DNA of 32,526 bases from an uncultured Paracoccaceae bacterium (GCA_947500055.1 CANMQO010000011.1:1-32526); one strand, 5' to 3'. Shown: positions 8,746 through 18,341, counted from the stretch's first letter. A program made the numbers and translations. Notes: generated by a model from the sequence alone, not told the origin.

Positions 8746-8870
8746 TCAAAATCCGAAAATCAGCGCTCTACATCCGATCTGGAATCCCTGTTCTTGCGCG
8801 CCACAAGCATCGGCATAAGTCGCGGCGGTGCTCAGGGAGGCATGACCTGTGAAGTGGTCCCGGCTTTTCG
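8746..8870 (-). pseudogene. C-terminal relic of a tyrosine recombinase (phage-type integrase)
   Basis: On the minus strand, just beyond tRNA-Leu, one frame reads TGHASLSTAATYADACG and ends at a TGA at 8746-8748. This is the typical C-terminal box of a tyrosine recombinase (GHASLxTTxxYAxAxG) including the catalytic His and Tyr. Upstream of about 8870 the frame no longer resembles an integrase, and the EamA gene begins at 8931. I read it as a leftover of an element once integrated at tRNA-Leu. The fragment is short, so the call rests on a single motif. Confidence 0.6.
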
Positions 8871-8930
8871 GACAGGTTTGCAGCATCGAAGCGCTTGGTC
8901 GGACGGCGGCTTTGGGCAGTCGTTCTTATT

Positions 8931-9848
8931 CTAAGGTGCGGTGATGGGCGGTGGTCTTCTTCGCTTGCCCGACAGTGCATTGCCCGCAATCGCCGCGAGT
9001 AGAACAGCACCTCCAATCAGGATATTTACGGTCGCGGTTTCCCCTAGAAACAGCCAGACCCATAGTGGGCCGAGTAGCACTTCGGCTAAGGACAGCAGGG
9101 CGAGCTCTGCCGCAGGAAGGCTGCGCGACCCCAGCGTGTAGAGGATCAGCCCAGCGCCGACCTGAAACACGCCCATGCCTATGGCGATTCCGCCGTCATT
9201 GGGGCTCAGAACCAGCGAAAGATCGAGGCCAAAGCAGATCGCCAAGGTGATGACGATGGCGAAGATGCCCGACAGGAACACCGCTGGCAGCATTTCCCTT
9301 GTTCGCCCCCATCGCAGCGCCACGGTGAAGACCGCAAAACCGAATGCTGATCCAACCGCGGCGAGGCTGCCCTTCAGTGCGACGCCTCCGGATTTATCGG
9401 CGACCATGATCCCGATTCCGCCGATTGCGACGGCGATCGCTATCCAGGTTGCAGCGCGGACGGGTTCCTGCAACACAATCCATCCGAGCACCGCAGCCAT
9501 AAACGGTGCTGTCGCAAAAAGAAGCATTGCATTTGCGACCGAGGTGTTCTGGATCGCGTAGATGCCCCCGGAATAGGCCGCAACCAACGAAAGCCCTGCG
9601 ATGACAGCAGGGGTACCATTTTGGCGGATCTGAACAAAGGGGCTTTCGCCAGACCGCACGCGGATAAGCACGTACAAGAAGAGCGACATGCTGATCGAAC
9701 GATAGAGCAGTATCTGCCACACGACAGCATCTTCGATCAGGCGAATGCCAAGGCCGACGGTTGACCACAGCATACCCGCCGCAAATACGAAGAGCACACC
9801 GTGCCTGTGGGCATCCGCGTTGGGAGATGTTGGCGCTAAGGATGTCAT
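8931..9848 (-). CDS. DMT superfamily (EamA) transporter
   Basis: A 305-residue inner membrane protein with ten predicted helices in two EamA repeats. The first runs over about residues 17-150 (GVLFVFAAGMLWSTVGLGIR through IAIAVAIGGIGIMVAD) and the second over about 158-293 (KGSLAAVGSAFGFAVFTV through LIGGAVLLAAIAGNAL). The repeat signatures are NTSVANAMLLFATAPFMAAVLGW and AAELALLSLAEVLLGPLWVWLFLGE. It probably exports a metabolite or amino acid; substrate unknown. No Shine-Dalgarno is obvious before ATG 9848. It is not in an operon: the integrase relic lies on one side and about 500 bases without a gene on the other. Confidence 0.9.
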   Translation of the reverse strand: MTSLAPTSPNADAHRHGVLFVFAAGMLWSTVGLGIRLIEDAVVWQILLYRSISMSLFLYVLIRVRSGESPFVQIRQNGTPAVIAGLSLVAAYSGGIYAIQNTSVANAMLLFATAPFMAAVLGWIVLQEPVRAATWIAIAVAIGGIGIMVADKSGGVALKGSLAAVGSAFGFAVFTVALRWGRTREMLPAVFLSGIFAIVITLAICFGLDLSLVLSPNDGGIAIGMGVFQVGAGLILYTLGSRSLPAAELALLSLAEVLLGPLWVWLFLGETATVNILIGGAVLLAAIAGNALSGKRRRPPPITAP

Positions 9849-10349
9849 GTTGGGCCGATCGATAAAGTCATCTCGTTGAGGCTAGCGAGTTGGTGAGTGC
9901 ATTAACCATCAATTTGCGACATTCACGCGGCTGGCATCTCGAGGCATTGGACACCCAAGGCTGACAGGTGACTTACGAATGGCCGCTATGGTGAAGCTGC
10001 GATGTATCCAATGACCGCTAGTGAGCCCGAAACGACGGATGCTGCATGATGCACGAGCGTCCGCAATGCGCGAATTGGCGGCTATCGTGCCTTACTTCGT
10101 CTGACTGCAGCGAGCCTTCGCTTTCATGCCAAATGCTGTCTCTAGGCCGACCCGCTCGCAGGTTCTCGCTCCCACACACGCATTCTGCAATCGCGCTGAT
10201 CGCGAGACACCAAACTCAATGTTAAGATCAGATTGCGCAGGATTAATCGTATTTTCTGAAACAGGCGGAAAACGACATGGGGTCGCAAGTAGGTGAGACT
10301 GTGGGGGCGCCGTGTGCCAGATGGTCGATGAGCAGACCGAGTAAAACCC
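9849..10349. other. Gene-free interval between the EamA and MFS genes
   Basis: About 500 bases with only short, unconvincing frames on both strands. The segment 9978-10009 resembles the intergenic repeat core seen near 24.66 kb and 29.11 kb (shared AATG, CCGCTATG and GCTGCGA blocks). The rest shows nothing I can name. Divergent promoters for both transporters must lie here. Confidence 0.5.
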
Positions 10350-11612
10350 ATGCACGAGCGTCGCATACCCGAATGGCTTCGCCACGCGCCCGCACCCAGT
10401 GTGCGGGGCTTTGCGGTGCTTGCGGGGACAGAGGCGGTGGCAAGGGGCATTCTGATCTCTGTCTTTCCAGTTGTCATGTACACAGCACTTGGCGATGCGC
10501 GTGTCGTGTCCAAGGTCTACTTTGTGATAGGCGCGATTTCATTGCTGATCGGGCTGCTGGTGCCCTATCTGATCCGGTTCATCCCAAGACGGTGGGTCTA
10601 CATGGCGGGAACGTTGATGTTCGCCACTGGCGCAAGTGTGGCGCTGATCCAAAGCCCTCTCGCGGCAATCGCGGGGTTGGCGTTGACCACATTTGCTGTG
10701 GTGACCACCTTCGTCTGCTTTAACGCCTATGTGCTTGACCATATCGCCAAGATCGAATTGGGACGGTTCGAGACATCACGCCTGTTCTACAGCGCTGCTG
10801 GCTGGACCGCGGGGCCGGCCCTTGGCACGTTTCTTTACAGCTGGTGGCGGCCAGCGCCCTTTTTGATCGCCGCGATTGCCGCAGGCGTCATGTTGTTGAT
10901 CTTTTGGCTGATGCGTCTGGGGAACGGCAAGCTGATCACCAAGAGTCGTCGCCCTCCCGCCAATCCGCTGGCCTATTTCGGCAGATTTCTGGCGCAGCCT
11001 CGTTTGGTGACCGGTTGGATCTTTGCGGTTGTCCGATCCTGTGGGTGGTGGGTTTATGTGGTTTATCTACCAATCTTTGCTGTCCAGAACGGGTTCGGCA
11101 GCCAGCTTGGCGGGATCGCACTGTCCACGTCGAACGCCGCCCTGTTTCTGACCCCGCTGATGTTGCGCTTCATGCAACGTCGCTCAGTGCGGGCGGCTGT
11201 CAGGACCGGATTTCTTGTCTCGGGGCTGTTGTTTGTTGCAGCGGGTGCGCCGCAGCTTGGCCCTGCATTCACAGTGGCCTGTCTGATGGCGGGATCGGTG
11301 TTCCTGATCCTGCTTGACGTCTCTGCGGGGTTGCCCTTTCTGCTTGCGGTCAAACCATCAGAGCGGACGGAAATGTCCGCAATCTATGCCAGTTTCCGCG
11401 ATGTCTCTGGCATCCTGACGCCGGGGGCCGCCTGGCTGGTTCTGTTGGTGGCACCACTGTCGGGGGTGTTCGTTGCGGGCGGTGCGGCGTTGGTGGCGAC
11501 GTGGGGTCTGGCTGGCAAACTGCATCCACGGCTTGGTCAGGCGCGCATTTCTGCTGAACCTGCGCCCGGATCCCAGATGGCGCGCGTTGCAGACACGACG
11601 GCGGCCCAATAA
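10350..11612 (+). CDS. MFS transporter
   Basis: A 420-residue protein with about twelve hydrophobic segments, in the size range of major facilitator superfamily permeases. After a short soluble head (MHERRIPEWLRHAPAPSVRG), helices run from FAVLAGTEAVARGILISVFPVVMYTAL through to APLSGVFVAGGAALVATWGLAG near residue 390. The central cytoplasmic loop around 190-210 is basic (KSRRPPANPL). The C-terminus is a soluble, low-complexity tail. Motif A is weak, so I cannot assign a subfamily or substrate. No good Shine-Dalgarno is seen before ATG 10350. It converges with the M20 peptidase gene, leaving only 10 bases between stop codons. Confidence 0.85.
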   Translation: MHERRIPEWLRHAPAPSVRGFAVLAGTEAVARGILISVFPVVMYTALGDARVVSKVYFVIGAISLLIGLLVPYLIRFIPRRWVYMAGTLMFATGASVALIQSPLAAIAGLALTTFAVVTTFVCFNAYVLDHIAKIELGRFETSRLFYSAAGWTAGPALGTFLYSWWRPAPFLIAAIAAGVMLLIFWLMRLGNGKLITKSRRPPANPLAYFGRFLAQPRLVTGWIFAVVRSCGWWVYVVYLPIFAVQNGFGSQLGGIALSTSNAALFLTPLMLRFMQRRSVRAAVRTGFLVSGLLFVAAGAPQLGPAFTVACLMAGSVFLILLDVSAGLPFLLAVKPSERTEMSAIYASFRDVSGILTPGAAWLVLLVAPLSGVFVAGGAALVATWGLAGKLHPRLGQARISAEPAPGSQMARVADTTAAQ

Positions 11613-11622
11613 GGCAGGGCGT

Positions 11623-13008
11623 CTAGGCCGGCCCACCTGTGTGAGCGATATCCCAGAAAAGACCTGCCATCAGGCGCAACGCATCGCGCGAGACGGATTT
11701 CAGAACATGTTCGTTCGGAGCGTGTTGGGAGCAGCCGCGATAGGAATGCGGGACCCAGATGGTCGGAAGGCCCAGAATGTCCGCGAAGACCTCGTTCGGC
11801 AGCGAGCCTGCAAGATTGGGCAGGATATGCGGCGATTTGCCGGCAGTTTGGGCAAGTGAGGCAGCGACGAAGCGGACCCAAGGGTGGTCTGGCGACAGCC
11901 GCGTGGCGCTGAAGAACGCGCGTTCGTGCGGGATGATCTGAACGCCTGTGAACCCATGCCGGTCCAGATGGCGCCGCAGCGCGGGTAGAATGTCGTCAAG
12001 TGCTGTGCCCACAACAAAGCGAAGCTGGCAGGCTGCTTTGGCAAAGCCTGAGATTGCGTTCACCGGCGCGTCGGGCACGCCGCTTTTCATCGCAAGGATC
12101 GCGAAACTGTTCCAGCCAAAGACACGTTCGGCGGGTGTCAGCGCTTCTTCGCCCCAGCCAGGGTCGATCGGGGGGCCACCATCCCCGCTGAGGGGCAAGT
12201 CCTGCAAGGCGCGGCGGATATCCGCGGTCAGGCTGGTCGGGCGCCATTCCGGCACCTGAATTTGCCCGCGCGCATCGGTGATCGTGGACAGGGCCTGTGC
12301 GAGGATCATGGCGGGGTCGGCAAGCAGACCGCCCCAGTTGCCGGAATGATGCGCGCCGTCTCGCAGGTCCACGATCAGGTCAAAGGAGATGCCGCCGCGC
12401 GCGCCCATGAACATCGTTGGCGTGTCGGACTGGAGGCGCGGACCATCGGATGCAATCAGCACGTCTGCGGCCAGTGCATCTTTGTGTGCGGCGCAGAATT
12501 CGGACAGGCCGGGCGATCCCATCTCCTCACCCATCTCGATCAGGATGCGGCTGTTGAAGCCAAGCGATCCATGGGTGTCGATGACGGCTTTCAGGGCCGC
12601 CATGTTGATCAGGTGTTGCGCCTTGTTGTCGGCTGTGCCGCGCCCGTAGAGCCGGTCGCCTTCATCGACGAGGCGAAACGGGTGAAGGCCATCGCGCCAC
12701 TGGTCGGTCTGCGCGCGGATCACGTCGCCATGCCCATAGGTCAGGATGGTTGGCAGGGTTTCGCCTTCGATCCGTTCGGCGAGTAGCAAGGGGCCTGCAT
12801 CCGGAGCCGGGTTGGAATGGATCTTGCAGGTAAAGCCGATAGCGGTCAGGCGCGGGATCAGCGCCTGTTCGAGATATCCGGGAAGTTTCGCAGCCTTGTC
12901 GGGCGTCTGGCTTTCGGTTTCATGCGCGACCAAAGCGCCGAGATCACGTGCGAAGCCGCCCGTTTCGAAATACCGGGTGGCAGTGTTGATGGCCTGAGCG
13001 CGTGTCAT
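11623..13008 (-). CDS. M20 family metallopeptidase (dipeptidase type)
   Basis: A 461-residue cytoplasmic enzyme of the M20/M25/M40 family. Metal and catalytic residues are visible: H93 and D95 in YGHGDVI, D127 in YGRGTADNKAQH, the catalytic pair E161-E162 in EMGEEMGSPGL, and the later ligand-region motifs ASDGPR and PHSYRGCSQHAPNE. The GTADNK box and the insertion with HHSGNWGG are typical of the larger dipeptidases rather than of acetylornithine deacetylase. It should hydrolyse a dipeptide or N-acyl amino acid. It is the last gene of the ABC transporter operon, 9 bases after the preceding M20 gene. Confidence 0.88.
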   Translation of the reverse strand: MTRAQAINTATRYFETGGFARDLGALVAHETESQTPDKAAKLPGYLEQALIPRLTAIGFTCKIHSNPAPDAGPLLLAERIEGETLPTILTYGHGDVIRAQTDQWRDGLHPFRLVDEGDRLYGRGTADNKAQHLINMAALKAVIDTHGSLGFNSRILIEMGEEMGSPGLSEFCAAHKDALAADVLIASDGPRLQSDTPTMFMGARGGISFDLIVDLRDGAHHSGNWGGLLADPAMILAQALSTITDARGQIQVPEWRPTSLTADIRRALQDLPLSGDGGPPIDPGWGEEALTPAERVFGWNSFAILAMKSGVPDAPVNAISGFAKAACQLRFVVGTALDDILPALRRHLDRHGFTGVQIIPHERAFFSATRLSPDHPWVRFVAASLAQTAGKSPHILPNLAGSLPNEVFADILGLPTIWVPHSYRGCSQHAPNEHVLKSVSRDALRLMAGLFWDIAHTGGPA

Positions 13009-13017
13009 GGAATGCCG

Positions 13018-14424
13018 TCAGACCGGGGGGTTCACGCCGTCCGGGATCGGACAGGTATAGGGCGTGCGGACCAGATGGTCTTGATGGGTCGTAAGTGCGG
13101 CGTTGATCAGGGCCGGATCTTCGACCAATCGGCAGGCCGTGGCAGCCATCGCCTTGGCGGCGTAGATCATCCCCTTGTGGGCGGCGGGCGCTTTGCCTTG
13201 TGCCACGGTTTGCCAGGTGTGGAACGGGGTGCCAATCGCGCAGGTGGCAACGCGAGCCTGCACCGTAGGCACGGCCCAGCTGACATCGCCCACATCGGTC
13301 GAACCTTCGCCGCCTTCGCTGTGCCGGTCGAGCGGGGCAATAAAATCGCAAAGTGCGAGGCCGTCCACTGGTTTGGCACCGATCCGCTTGAATGTCGTGT
13401 CGATGTCGGCCGCACTGAGCGTGGCCTGAATGTCGCGGGCAAAGGCATCATCGGTGGCGTCAAAAGCGACGGGGCCGAGTTTTTCAAGTTCGTGTTGCAT
13501 CGCCTCTTCCAGCGGGCGATTTCCAAGCAGGTTGGATACACCGGAGAACACCTGACTTGTGACCTGCGTTCCGGTCATCAGCGCGGCCCCATCGGCGATC
13601 TTGCGAACCCGTGCGACAAGATCGCTCAGCTCTGGCAAGGTGCTTGCGCGGATCAGTTGCCGCACCGTTGCTTTTGCCTGCACCACGTTCGGAGCAACCC
13701 CGCCCGCATCAAGATAGGCATAATGCACACGGGCGCTGTCGGGCATGTGTTCGCGCAGGTAGTTCACACCGATGTTCATCAACTCAACCGCATCAAGCGC
13801 GGAACGGCCCAGTTCGGGTGCGCCTGCGGCATGAGCGGCCTTGCCGTGAAAGGTGAAGTCAATGCGGGTGTTGGCCAGCGAACGCGCCTCATTCACGCCG
13901 GTAAAGGTGGCCGGGTGCCACGAGATCGCGGCATCCACATCGTCAAACAGCCCCTCGCGCACCATGTAGGTCTTGGCCGCGCCACCTTCTTCGGCGGGAC
14001 AACCGTAGTATCGCACGCGCCCCTTGATGCCGTTCTGCGCCATCCAGTCCTTGATCGCGGTTGCTGCAAGAAGGGCGGCGGCACCCAAAAGATTATGACC
14101 GCAGCCATGCCCGTTGCCGCCCTCTTCCAGCGGTTGATGTGTGGCCACGCCGGGGGATTGGCTGAGGTAGGGCAGCGCGTCGAACTCACCCAGAATGGCG
14201 ATGACGGGGCCTTCGTCGCCCGCCTCACCGATCACGGCGGTGGGGATACCTGCAGCATTTTCGGTGATCCGGAAGCCCTGCGTCTGCAACATCCGCTTAT
14301 GTTCCGCCACCGATTCAAATTCGGCATAGAGCGTTTCGGGGGTGTCAAAGACACGGTCGGACAAGGCGATGAAATCTTCACGGTGGCGGTCGACATGGTC
14401 CCAGATCGGGTCGGCGTTTTTCAA
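13018..14424 (-). CDS. M20 amidohydrolase, AbgB-like (aminobenzoyl-glutamate utilisation B family)
   Basis: A 468-residue cytoplasmic hydrolase. The start is an unusual TTG at 14424, supported by a GGAG site 6 bases upstream and the absence of an early ATG. The M20 motifs are GEFDALP (79-85), NGHGCGHNLLG (104-114, including the metal-binding cysteine/histidines) and PAEEGGAAKTYM (143-154), followed by SWHPATFTG. This combination places it in the AbgB branch, whose E. coli member splits p-aminobenzoyl-glutamate; related enzymes cleave other amido-amino acids. It follows the two ABC ATPase genes and precedes the second M20 gene, so its substrate is probably imported by that transporter. Confidence 0.87.
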   Translation of the reverse strand: MKNADPIWDHVDRHREDFIALSDRVFDTPETLYAEFESVAEHKRMLQTQGFRITENAAGIPTAVIGEAGDEGPVIAILGEFDALPYLSQSPGVATHQPLEEGGNGHGCGHNLLGAAALLAATAIKDWMAQNGIKGRVRYYGCPAEEGGAAKTYMVREGLFDDVDAAISWHPATFTGVNEARSLANTRIDFTFHGKAAHAAGAPELGRSALDAVELMNIGVNYLREHMPDSARVHYAYLDAGGVAPNVVQAKATVRQLIRASTLPELSDLVARVRKIADGAALMTGTQVTSQVFSGVSNLLGNRPLEEAMQHELEKLGPVAFDATDDAFARDIQATLSAADIDTTFKRIGAKPVDGLALCDFIAPLDRHSEGGEGSTDVGDVSWAVPTVQARVATCAIGTPFHTWQTVAQGKAPAAHKGMIYAAKAMAATACRLVEDPALINAALTTHQDHLVRTPYTCPIPDGVNPPV

Positions 14425-14445
14425 GGGAAACTCCAGCTTCAGAAT

Positions 14446-15450
14446 TCAAACGGTTTCGGCATGTTCAAGAAGGCAGGCCGTTTCGCGCCCGTCACGCCCG
14501 GGTTTGAGCGCGGGCACAACGGCGCGGCATGCGGCAGTGGCGACAGGGCAGCGGGGGTGAAAGGTGCATCCGGGCGGTGGATCAAGCGGGGAGGGGATTT
14601 CCCCTGTAATCGGCTCGAACCCACGGCGGCGTTGATCAAGACGGGGTGCCTCGGCAAGCAGGGCCTTGGTGTAGGGGTGGCGCGGATCGGAGAAAATCTC
14701 TTCCGTCGTGGCATTTTCGACGATCCGGCCAAGATACATGATCGCGACACGGTCGGCGATGTGTTCAACGACGCTCAGATCATGGCTGATGAACAGATAG
14801 GTCAGGCCCAATTCCTCGCGCAGGTCCATGAAGAGGTTGATCACCTGCGCCTGAATTGACACGTCAAGCGCTGCGATGGCTTCGTCACAAACAAGGAATT
14901 TCGGCTTTACCGCAAGCGCGCGCGCGATGCCGATCCGCTGGCGTTGGCCGCCGCTGAACTGGTGCGCGTAACGCTTTTTCAGCGAAGGATCGAGGCCGAC
15001 CTTGCGCATCACCTCGTCCACGTAATCGGGGATTTCGGACTTGCTGACGATCCCGTGCATCCGCGGCGCTTCACCGATGATATCCTCGACCCGCATGCGC
15101 GGGTTGAGGCTGGCGAAGGGGTCCTGAAAGATCATTTGGATGGCCAACGTTGCGGCGCGTTTGTCTGCGCCTGTCAGCGTGGCGACATCCTTGCCTTCGT
15201 AGAACAACTGCCCGTCGCTGGCCGCATGAATGCCTGCAACGACGCGCCCCAACGTGGATTTTCCGCACCCGGATTCGCCGACCAGCCCCAGAACTTCGCC
15301 GTGTTGGATAGACAGGTTGACGTCATCGACGGCATGCACCGTTTCCTCGCGGATGTTGGCCCCGAGCCGCCGCGCGATCTTGCCTGCGACGTCCAGCCGC
15401 TTGGTGAACCGTTTCGAGACGCCGCGGATTTCTACCAGAGGTTCCGTCAT
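14446..15450 (-). CDS. dppF: Dipeptide/oligopeptide ABC transporter ATP-binding protein (DppF/OppF type)
   Basis: A 334-residue ATPase from ATG 15450 ([15 protein letters not shown]). The Walker A is GESGCGKST (58-66), the Q-loop is Q109 in MIFQDPFASLNPR, the signature is FSGGQRQ (165-171) and the Walker B is FLVCDE (185-190). The D-loop region reads AIAALDVS. The C-terminal oligopeptide domain ends with GCTFHPRCPVATAAC, the cysteine cluster that can bind a 4Fe-4S centre in DppD/F proteins. The start overlaps the stop of the DppD-type gene by ATGA. It pairs with that protein to energise the two permeases on the cytoplasmic face. Confidence 0.93.
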   Translation of the reverse strand: MTEPLVEIRGVSKRFTKRLDVAGKIARRLGANIREETVHAVDDVNLSIQHGEVLGLVGESGCGKSTLGRVVAGIHAASDGQLFYEGKDVATLTGADKRAATLAIQMIFQDPFASLNPRMRVEDIIGEAPRMHGIVSKSEIPDYVDEVMRKVGLDPSLKKRYAHQFSGGQRQRIGIARALAVKPKFLVCDEAIAALDVSIQAQVINLFMDLREELGLTYLFISHDLSVVEHIADRVAIMYLGRIVENATTEEIFSDPRHPYTKALLAEAPRLDQRRRGFEPITGEIPSPLDPPPGCTFHPRCPVATAACRAVVPALKPGRDGRETACLLEHAETV

Positions 15451-16424
15451 TCGACCACCTCTGCCGCGGGTTGCGGGTTGAAGCAACGCAGGCTGCGCCC
15501 GTCGATGTCTTCAACCGGCGGCCGCTGGCCACAGGCATCTGTCTGCGCATGGCAGCGCGGGCCGAAGGCGCAGCCCTTGGGAAGTGCCAGCATGTTGGGC
15601 GTCATCCCTTCGATCTGGAACAGGCGCTTGCCGCGTCGGTTTGCGGTTGGCACAGATCCCAAAAGGCCCACCGTGTAAGGATGCAGCGGGCGGTCGATCA
15701 CGTCGTCGATGCCGCCCTGTTCGACAATCCGCCCGGCATACATCACCGAAATCCGCTCGGCGAGTCCGGCAACAACGGCAAGGTCATGGGTGATCCAGAT
15801 CATCGCCGTGCCGGTCTGTTTCGTCAGCTTTTGCGCCTCGTGGATGATCTGGGACTGAATCGTCACATCCAGTGCCGTGGTCGGTTCGTCTGCGATGATC
15901 AGATCGGGTTTGTTCAGGAAGGCCGTCGCAATTGCCACCCGCTGCCGCATACCGCCCGAAAGCTGATGGGGGTAGGCCCGCAAGCGTTCTTCCGGGGAAG
16001 GGATGCCGACCAGACCCAGCGCGTCGCGGCTCCGCTCCCACGCGGTTTGTTTCGAGACGGGTTCATGCGCAAGGATCGCCTCGATCATCTGGGTATCCAC
16101 GCGCAGAACCGGGTTGAGGGTCATCATCGGGTCCTGAAAGATCATCGAAATGCGATTGCCGCGCAGGTTTTGCAGGAGCTCCTCTTTCGCGTTCGCGATC
16201 TCTTCTCCGTTGAACTTGATCGAGCCTTCGACGATGCGGCCGGGCGGGTCGATCAGGCCGATGATGGAGAAGCCCGTGATGGATTTACCCGAGCCGGATT
16301 CGCCGACCAGCCCCATGATCTCGCCTTTGGATATGGTGAAATCGACGCCGTCCACCGCCTTGACCACGCCCGCATGGGTGAAGAAATGGGTCTTGAGACC
16401 GCGGACCTCCAGCACTGCGCTCAT
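15447..16424 (-). CDS. dppD: Dipeptide/oligopeptide ABC transporter ATP-binding protein (DppD/OppD type)
   Basis: A 325-residue ATPase. I start it at ATG 16424 ([15 protein letters not shown]); the open frame extends much further upstream only because it overlaps the permease gene. The Walker A is GESGSGKS (41-48), the Q-loop is [12 protein letters not shown] (about 95-106), the signature is [12 protein letters not shown] (155-166) and the Walker B with D-loop is [14 protein letters not shown] (175-188). The C-terminal [15 protein letters not shown] motif supplies the cysteines typical of peptide transporter ATPases. It overlaps genes on both sides by 4 bases (ATGA), so the whole set is tightly coupled. 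Confidence 0.93.
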   Translation of the reverse strand: MSAVLEVRGLKTHFFTHAGVVKAVDGVDFTISKGEIMGLVGESGSGKSITGFSIIGLIDPPGRIVEGSIKFNGEEIANAKEELLQNLRGNRISMIFQDPMMTLNPVLRVDTQMIEAILAHEPVSKQTAWERSRDALGLVGIPSPEERLRAYPHQLSGGMRQRVAIATAFLNKPDLIIADEPTTALDVTIQSQIIHEAQKLTKQTGTAMIWITHDLAVVAGLAERISVMYAGRIVEQGGIDDVIDRPLHPYTVGLLGSVPTANRRGKRLFQIEGMTPNMLALPKGCAFGPRCHAQTDACGQRPPVEDIDGRSLRCFNPQPAAEVVE

Positions 16425-17344
16425 TTCTTCAGCCTCGGGTTCAGGACGTCGCGCAGATGGTCCCCCACAAGGTTGATCGAGACGACCGTCAGCAAAAGGG
16501 CGAGACCGGGAAAGACCGAAATCCAGTACCGCCCGGACAGCATGTATTCGAACCCGTTGGCGATCAGAACGCCAATCGATGGTTCCGTCTGCGGCAGGCC
16601 GACGCCGAGGAAGGACAGCGTTGCCTCCAGCGAAATGGCACTGGCGGTTTGCACCGTACCGACGACGATCAGCGGGGCCATGCAGTTGGGCAGGATGTGG
16701 CGGAATACGATCCGAAAGCGCGAAATGCCAAGACACTGTGCGGCTTCGACGTATTCCTTGCTGCGTTCCACCAGTGCGGTGGCGCGCACCGTGCGGGCGT
16801 AATACGCCCATTGCGCGATCACCAGTGCCAGGATGATCTTGTCGACGCCTTTGCCAAGGGCCGCAACCATCATCAACGCCACCAGCGATGCAGGGAAAGA
16901 CAGTTGCAGGTCAACGATGCGCATGATGATCGCTTCGATCCGGCCGCCTGCGTAGGCCGCGACAAGGCCAATGGCCATGCCGATCAAAAGCGCGATGACG
17001 CCAGAGGCCAGACCAACGGTGAGCGAGATGCGCAAGCCGTAAAGGATGGCCGAATAAAGGTCGCGCCCTGACCCGTCAGAGCCAAGCCACATCGTGTAGC
17101 CGTCAAACGCCTCTGATCCCGGCGGCAGGCGTCCGTCCATGACGCTGACCTGTGCCAGATCGTAGGGGTTTTGCGGTGTGATCCAGGGGGCCAGAACGGC
17201 CAGAAGGACAATGATCAGAAAGATGGCAAGCGCGATGGTCGCAATCTTGCTTTCGAAAAACTCCGCGCGGAACCGTTGAAAGGGCGTTTCGACCCTTGGC
17301 GGGGTTGCGGCGTCCAAAGCGGTATCTGCTACAAGGTCGCTCAT
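16421..17344 (-). CDS. dppC: ABC transporter permease (DppC/OppC type)
   Basis: A 307-residue inner membrane permease. It has the N-terminal OppC domain (RFRAEFFESKIATIALAIFLIIVLLAVLAPWI, about 25-56) followed by a periplasmic stretch with NPYDLAQVSVMDGRLPP. The transport domain has five further helices. The EAA-type loop that contacts the ATPase reads EAAQCLGISRFRIVFRHILPN (about 200-220). Together with the DppB-type permease it forms the channel for the substrate delivered by the binding protein. It shares ATGA overlaps with the genes before and after it. Confidence 0.93.
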   Translation of the reverse strand: MSDLVADTALDAATPPRVETPFQRFRAEFFESKIATIALAIFLIIVLLAVLAPWITPQNPYDLAQVSVMDGRLPPGSEAFDGYTMWLGSDGSGRDLYSAILYGLRISLTVGLASGVIALLIGMAIGLVAAYAGGRIEAIIMRIVDLQLSFPASLVALMMVAALGKGVDKIILALVIAQWAYYARTVRATALVERSKEYVEAAQCLGISRFRIVFRHILPNCMAPLIVVGTVQTASAISLEATLSFLGVGLPQTEPSIGVLIANGFEYMLSGRYWISVFPGLALLLTVVSINLVGDHLRDVLNPRLKK

Positions 17345-18318
17345 GCGCCCTGATCCTGAAGCCGGACCCGGGGATCAAGGATGGAATAAAGGATATCGAC
17401 GACCAGATTGATCAGCACGAAGAACAGCACGATGATCATCAGGTAGGCCACGACCACGGGGCGGTCGAGTTGCAGGATCGCGTCGATCAGCAATTTGCCC
17501 ATGCCGGGCCACGCAAAGATCGTTTCAGTCACGACGGAAAACCCGATCAGGCTGCCGAATTCCAGCCCCATGACGGTGACGACCGGGATCATGATGTTCT
17601 TCATCACATGGACAAAGATGATCCGGCGGGTCGAGAGCCCCTTTGCGCGGGCGTATTTGACATAGTCCAGCCCCATCGCCTCGCGCACGCCGGCGCGCGT
17701 CAGCCGGATCGCGAGCGAGATTTTCAAAAGCGCGAGGTTCAGCGCGGGCAGAAAGATGTGGCTGAGCCCGTCGAGCGTGAAGAGGCTGCTTTGGATCCCA
17801 AGGAAGGTGCCCAGATCGCCGCGACCCGTTGCTGGAACCCAGCGCAGTTCAACCGCAAATAGCATGATCAGCATCAGCCCGACCCAGAACGTCGGCAGCG
17901 AGAAGCCAAAGATCGACGCGGCCATGATGCCCTTGGATATCCGGCTATCGGGGTAGAGCCCCGCGTAAAGCCCCAGTGGAATGCCCACGACAATTGCCAA
18001 GATAAGCGCCGAAAAGGCCAGTTCCATCGTCGCGGGCATATGGTGCAGGATTAGTTTCAGGGCGGGTTCGCCAAAGATGAAACTGTTGCCAAGATCGCCC
18101 TGCGCGGCCCCTTTGAGGAACAGCAGATACTGCTCCCAGATCGGGCGATCCAGTCCAAGTCTGCTGATTGCAGCGGCGATATCGGCCTGATCCGCGTCCG
18201 GACTGACAAGCATGTAGACCGGGTCACCAACGATGTTGACGCCGAAGAAAACGATAACCGACATCATGAAGACGACAAGCAATGCTTGGATCAATCTGCG
18301 GATGATGAAGACGGTCAT
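17341..18318 (-). CDS. dppB: ABC transporter permease (DppB/OppB type)
   Basis: A 325-residue permease. The start MTVFIIRRLIQALLVVFMMSVIVFF is the usual N-terminal helix of DppB proteins, and the following periplasmic region carries DPVYMLVSPDADQADI. The EAA loop is REAMGLDYVKYARAKGLSTRRIIFVHVMKN (about 210-240), and the C-terminal helix contains RPVVVAYLMIIVLFFVLINL. It lies 60 bases after the binding-protein gene with a hairpin in between, and overlaps the DppC gene by 4 bases. The family imports di- and oligopeptides, but members also carry nickel, glutathione and other compounds, so the substrate is open. Confidence 0.93.
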   Translation of the reverse strand: MTVFIIRRLIQALLVVFMMSVIVFFGVNIVGDPVYMLVSPDADQADIAAAISRLGLDRPIWEQYLLFLKGAAQGDLGNSFIFGEPALKLILHHMPATMELAFSALILAIVVGIPLGLYAGLYPDSRISKGIMAASIFGFSLPTFWVGLMLIMLFAVELRWVPATGRGDLGTFLGIQSSLFTLDGLSHIFLPALNLALLKISLAIRLTRAGVREAMGLDYVKYARAKGLSTRRIIFVHVMKNIMIPVVTVMGLEFGSLIGFSVVTETIFAWPGMGKLLIDAILQLDRPVVVAYLMIIVLFFVLINLVVDILYSILDPRVRLQDQGA

Positions 18319-18341
18319 GAGTATATTCCCGGGGCAAGAGT

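Noticed and set aside
10049..10362. 13-base repeat ATGCACGAGCGTC at 10049 and at the MFS start (10350)
   Set aside because: Several exact 13-base matches are expected by chance in 32 kb, and no extended similarity was seen.
12817..14859. Long open frame (680 codons) on the plus strand
   Set aside because: It lies opposite the M20 and ABC genes, has no domain or ribosome site and has the biased composition of an antisense shadow in GC-rich DNA.
15471..16802. Plus-strand frame of 443 codons
   Set aside because: It is antisense to the ATPase and permease genes, whose motifs are unambiguous.
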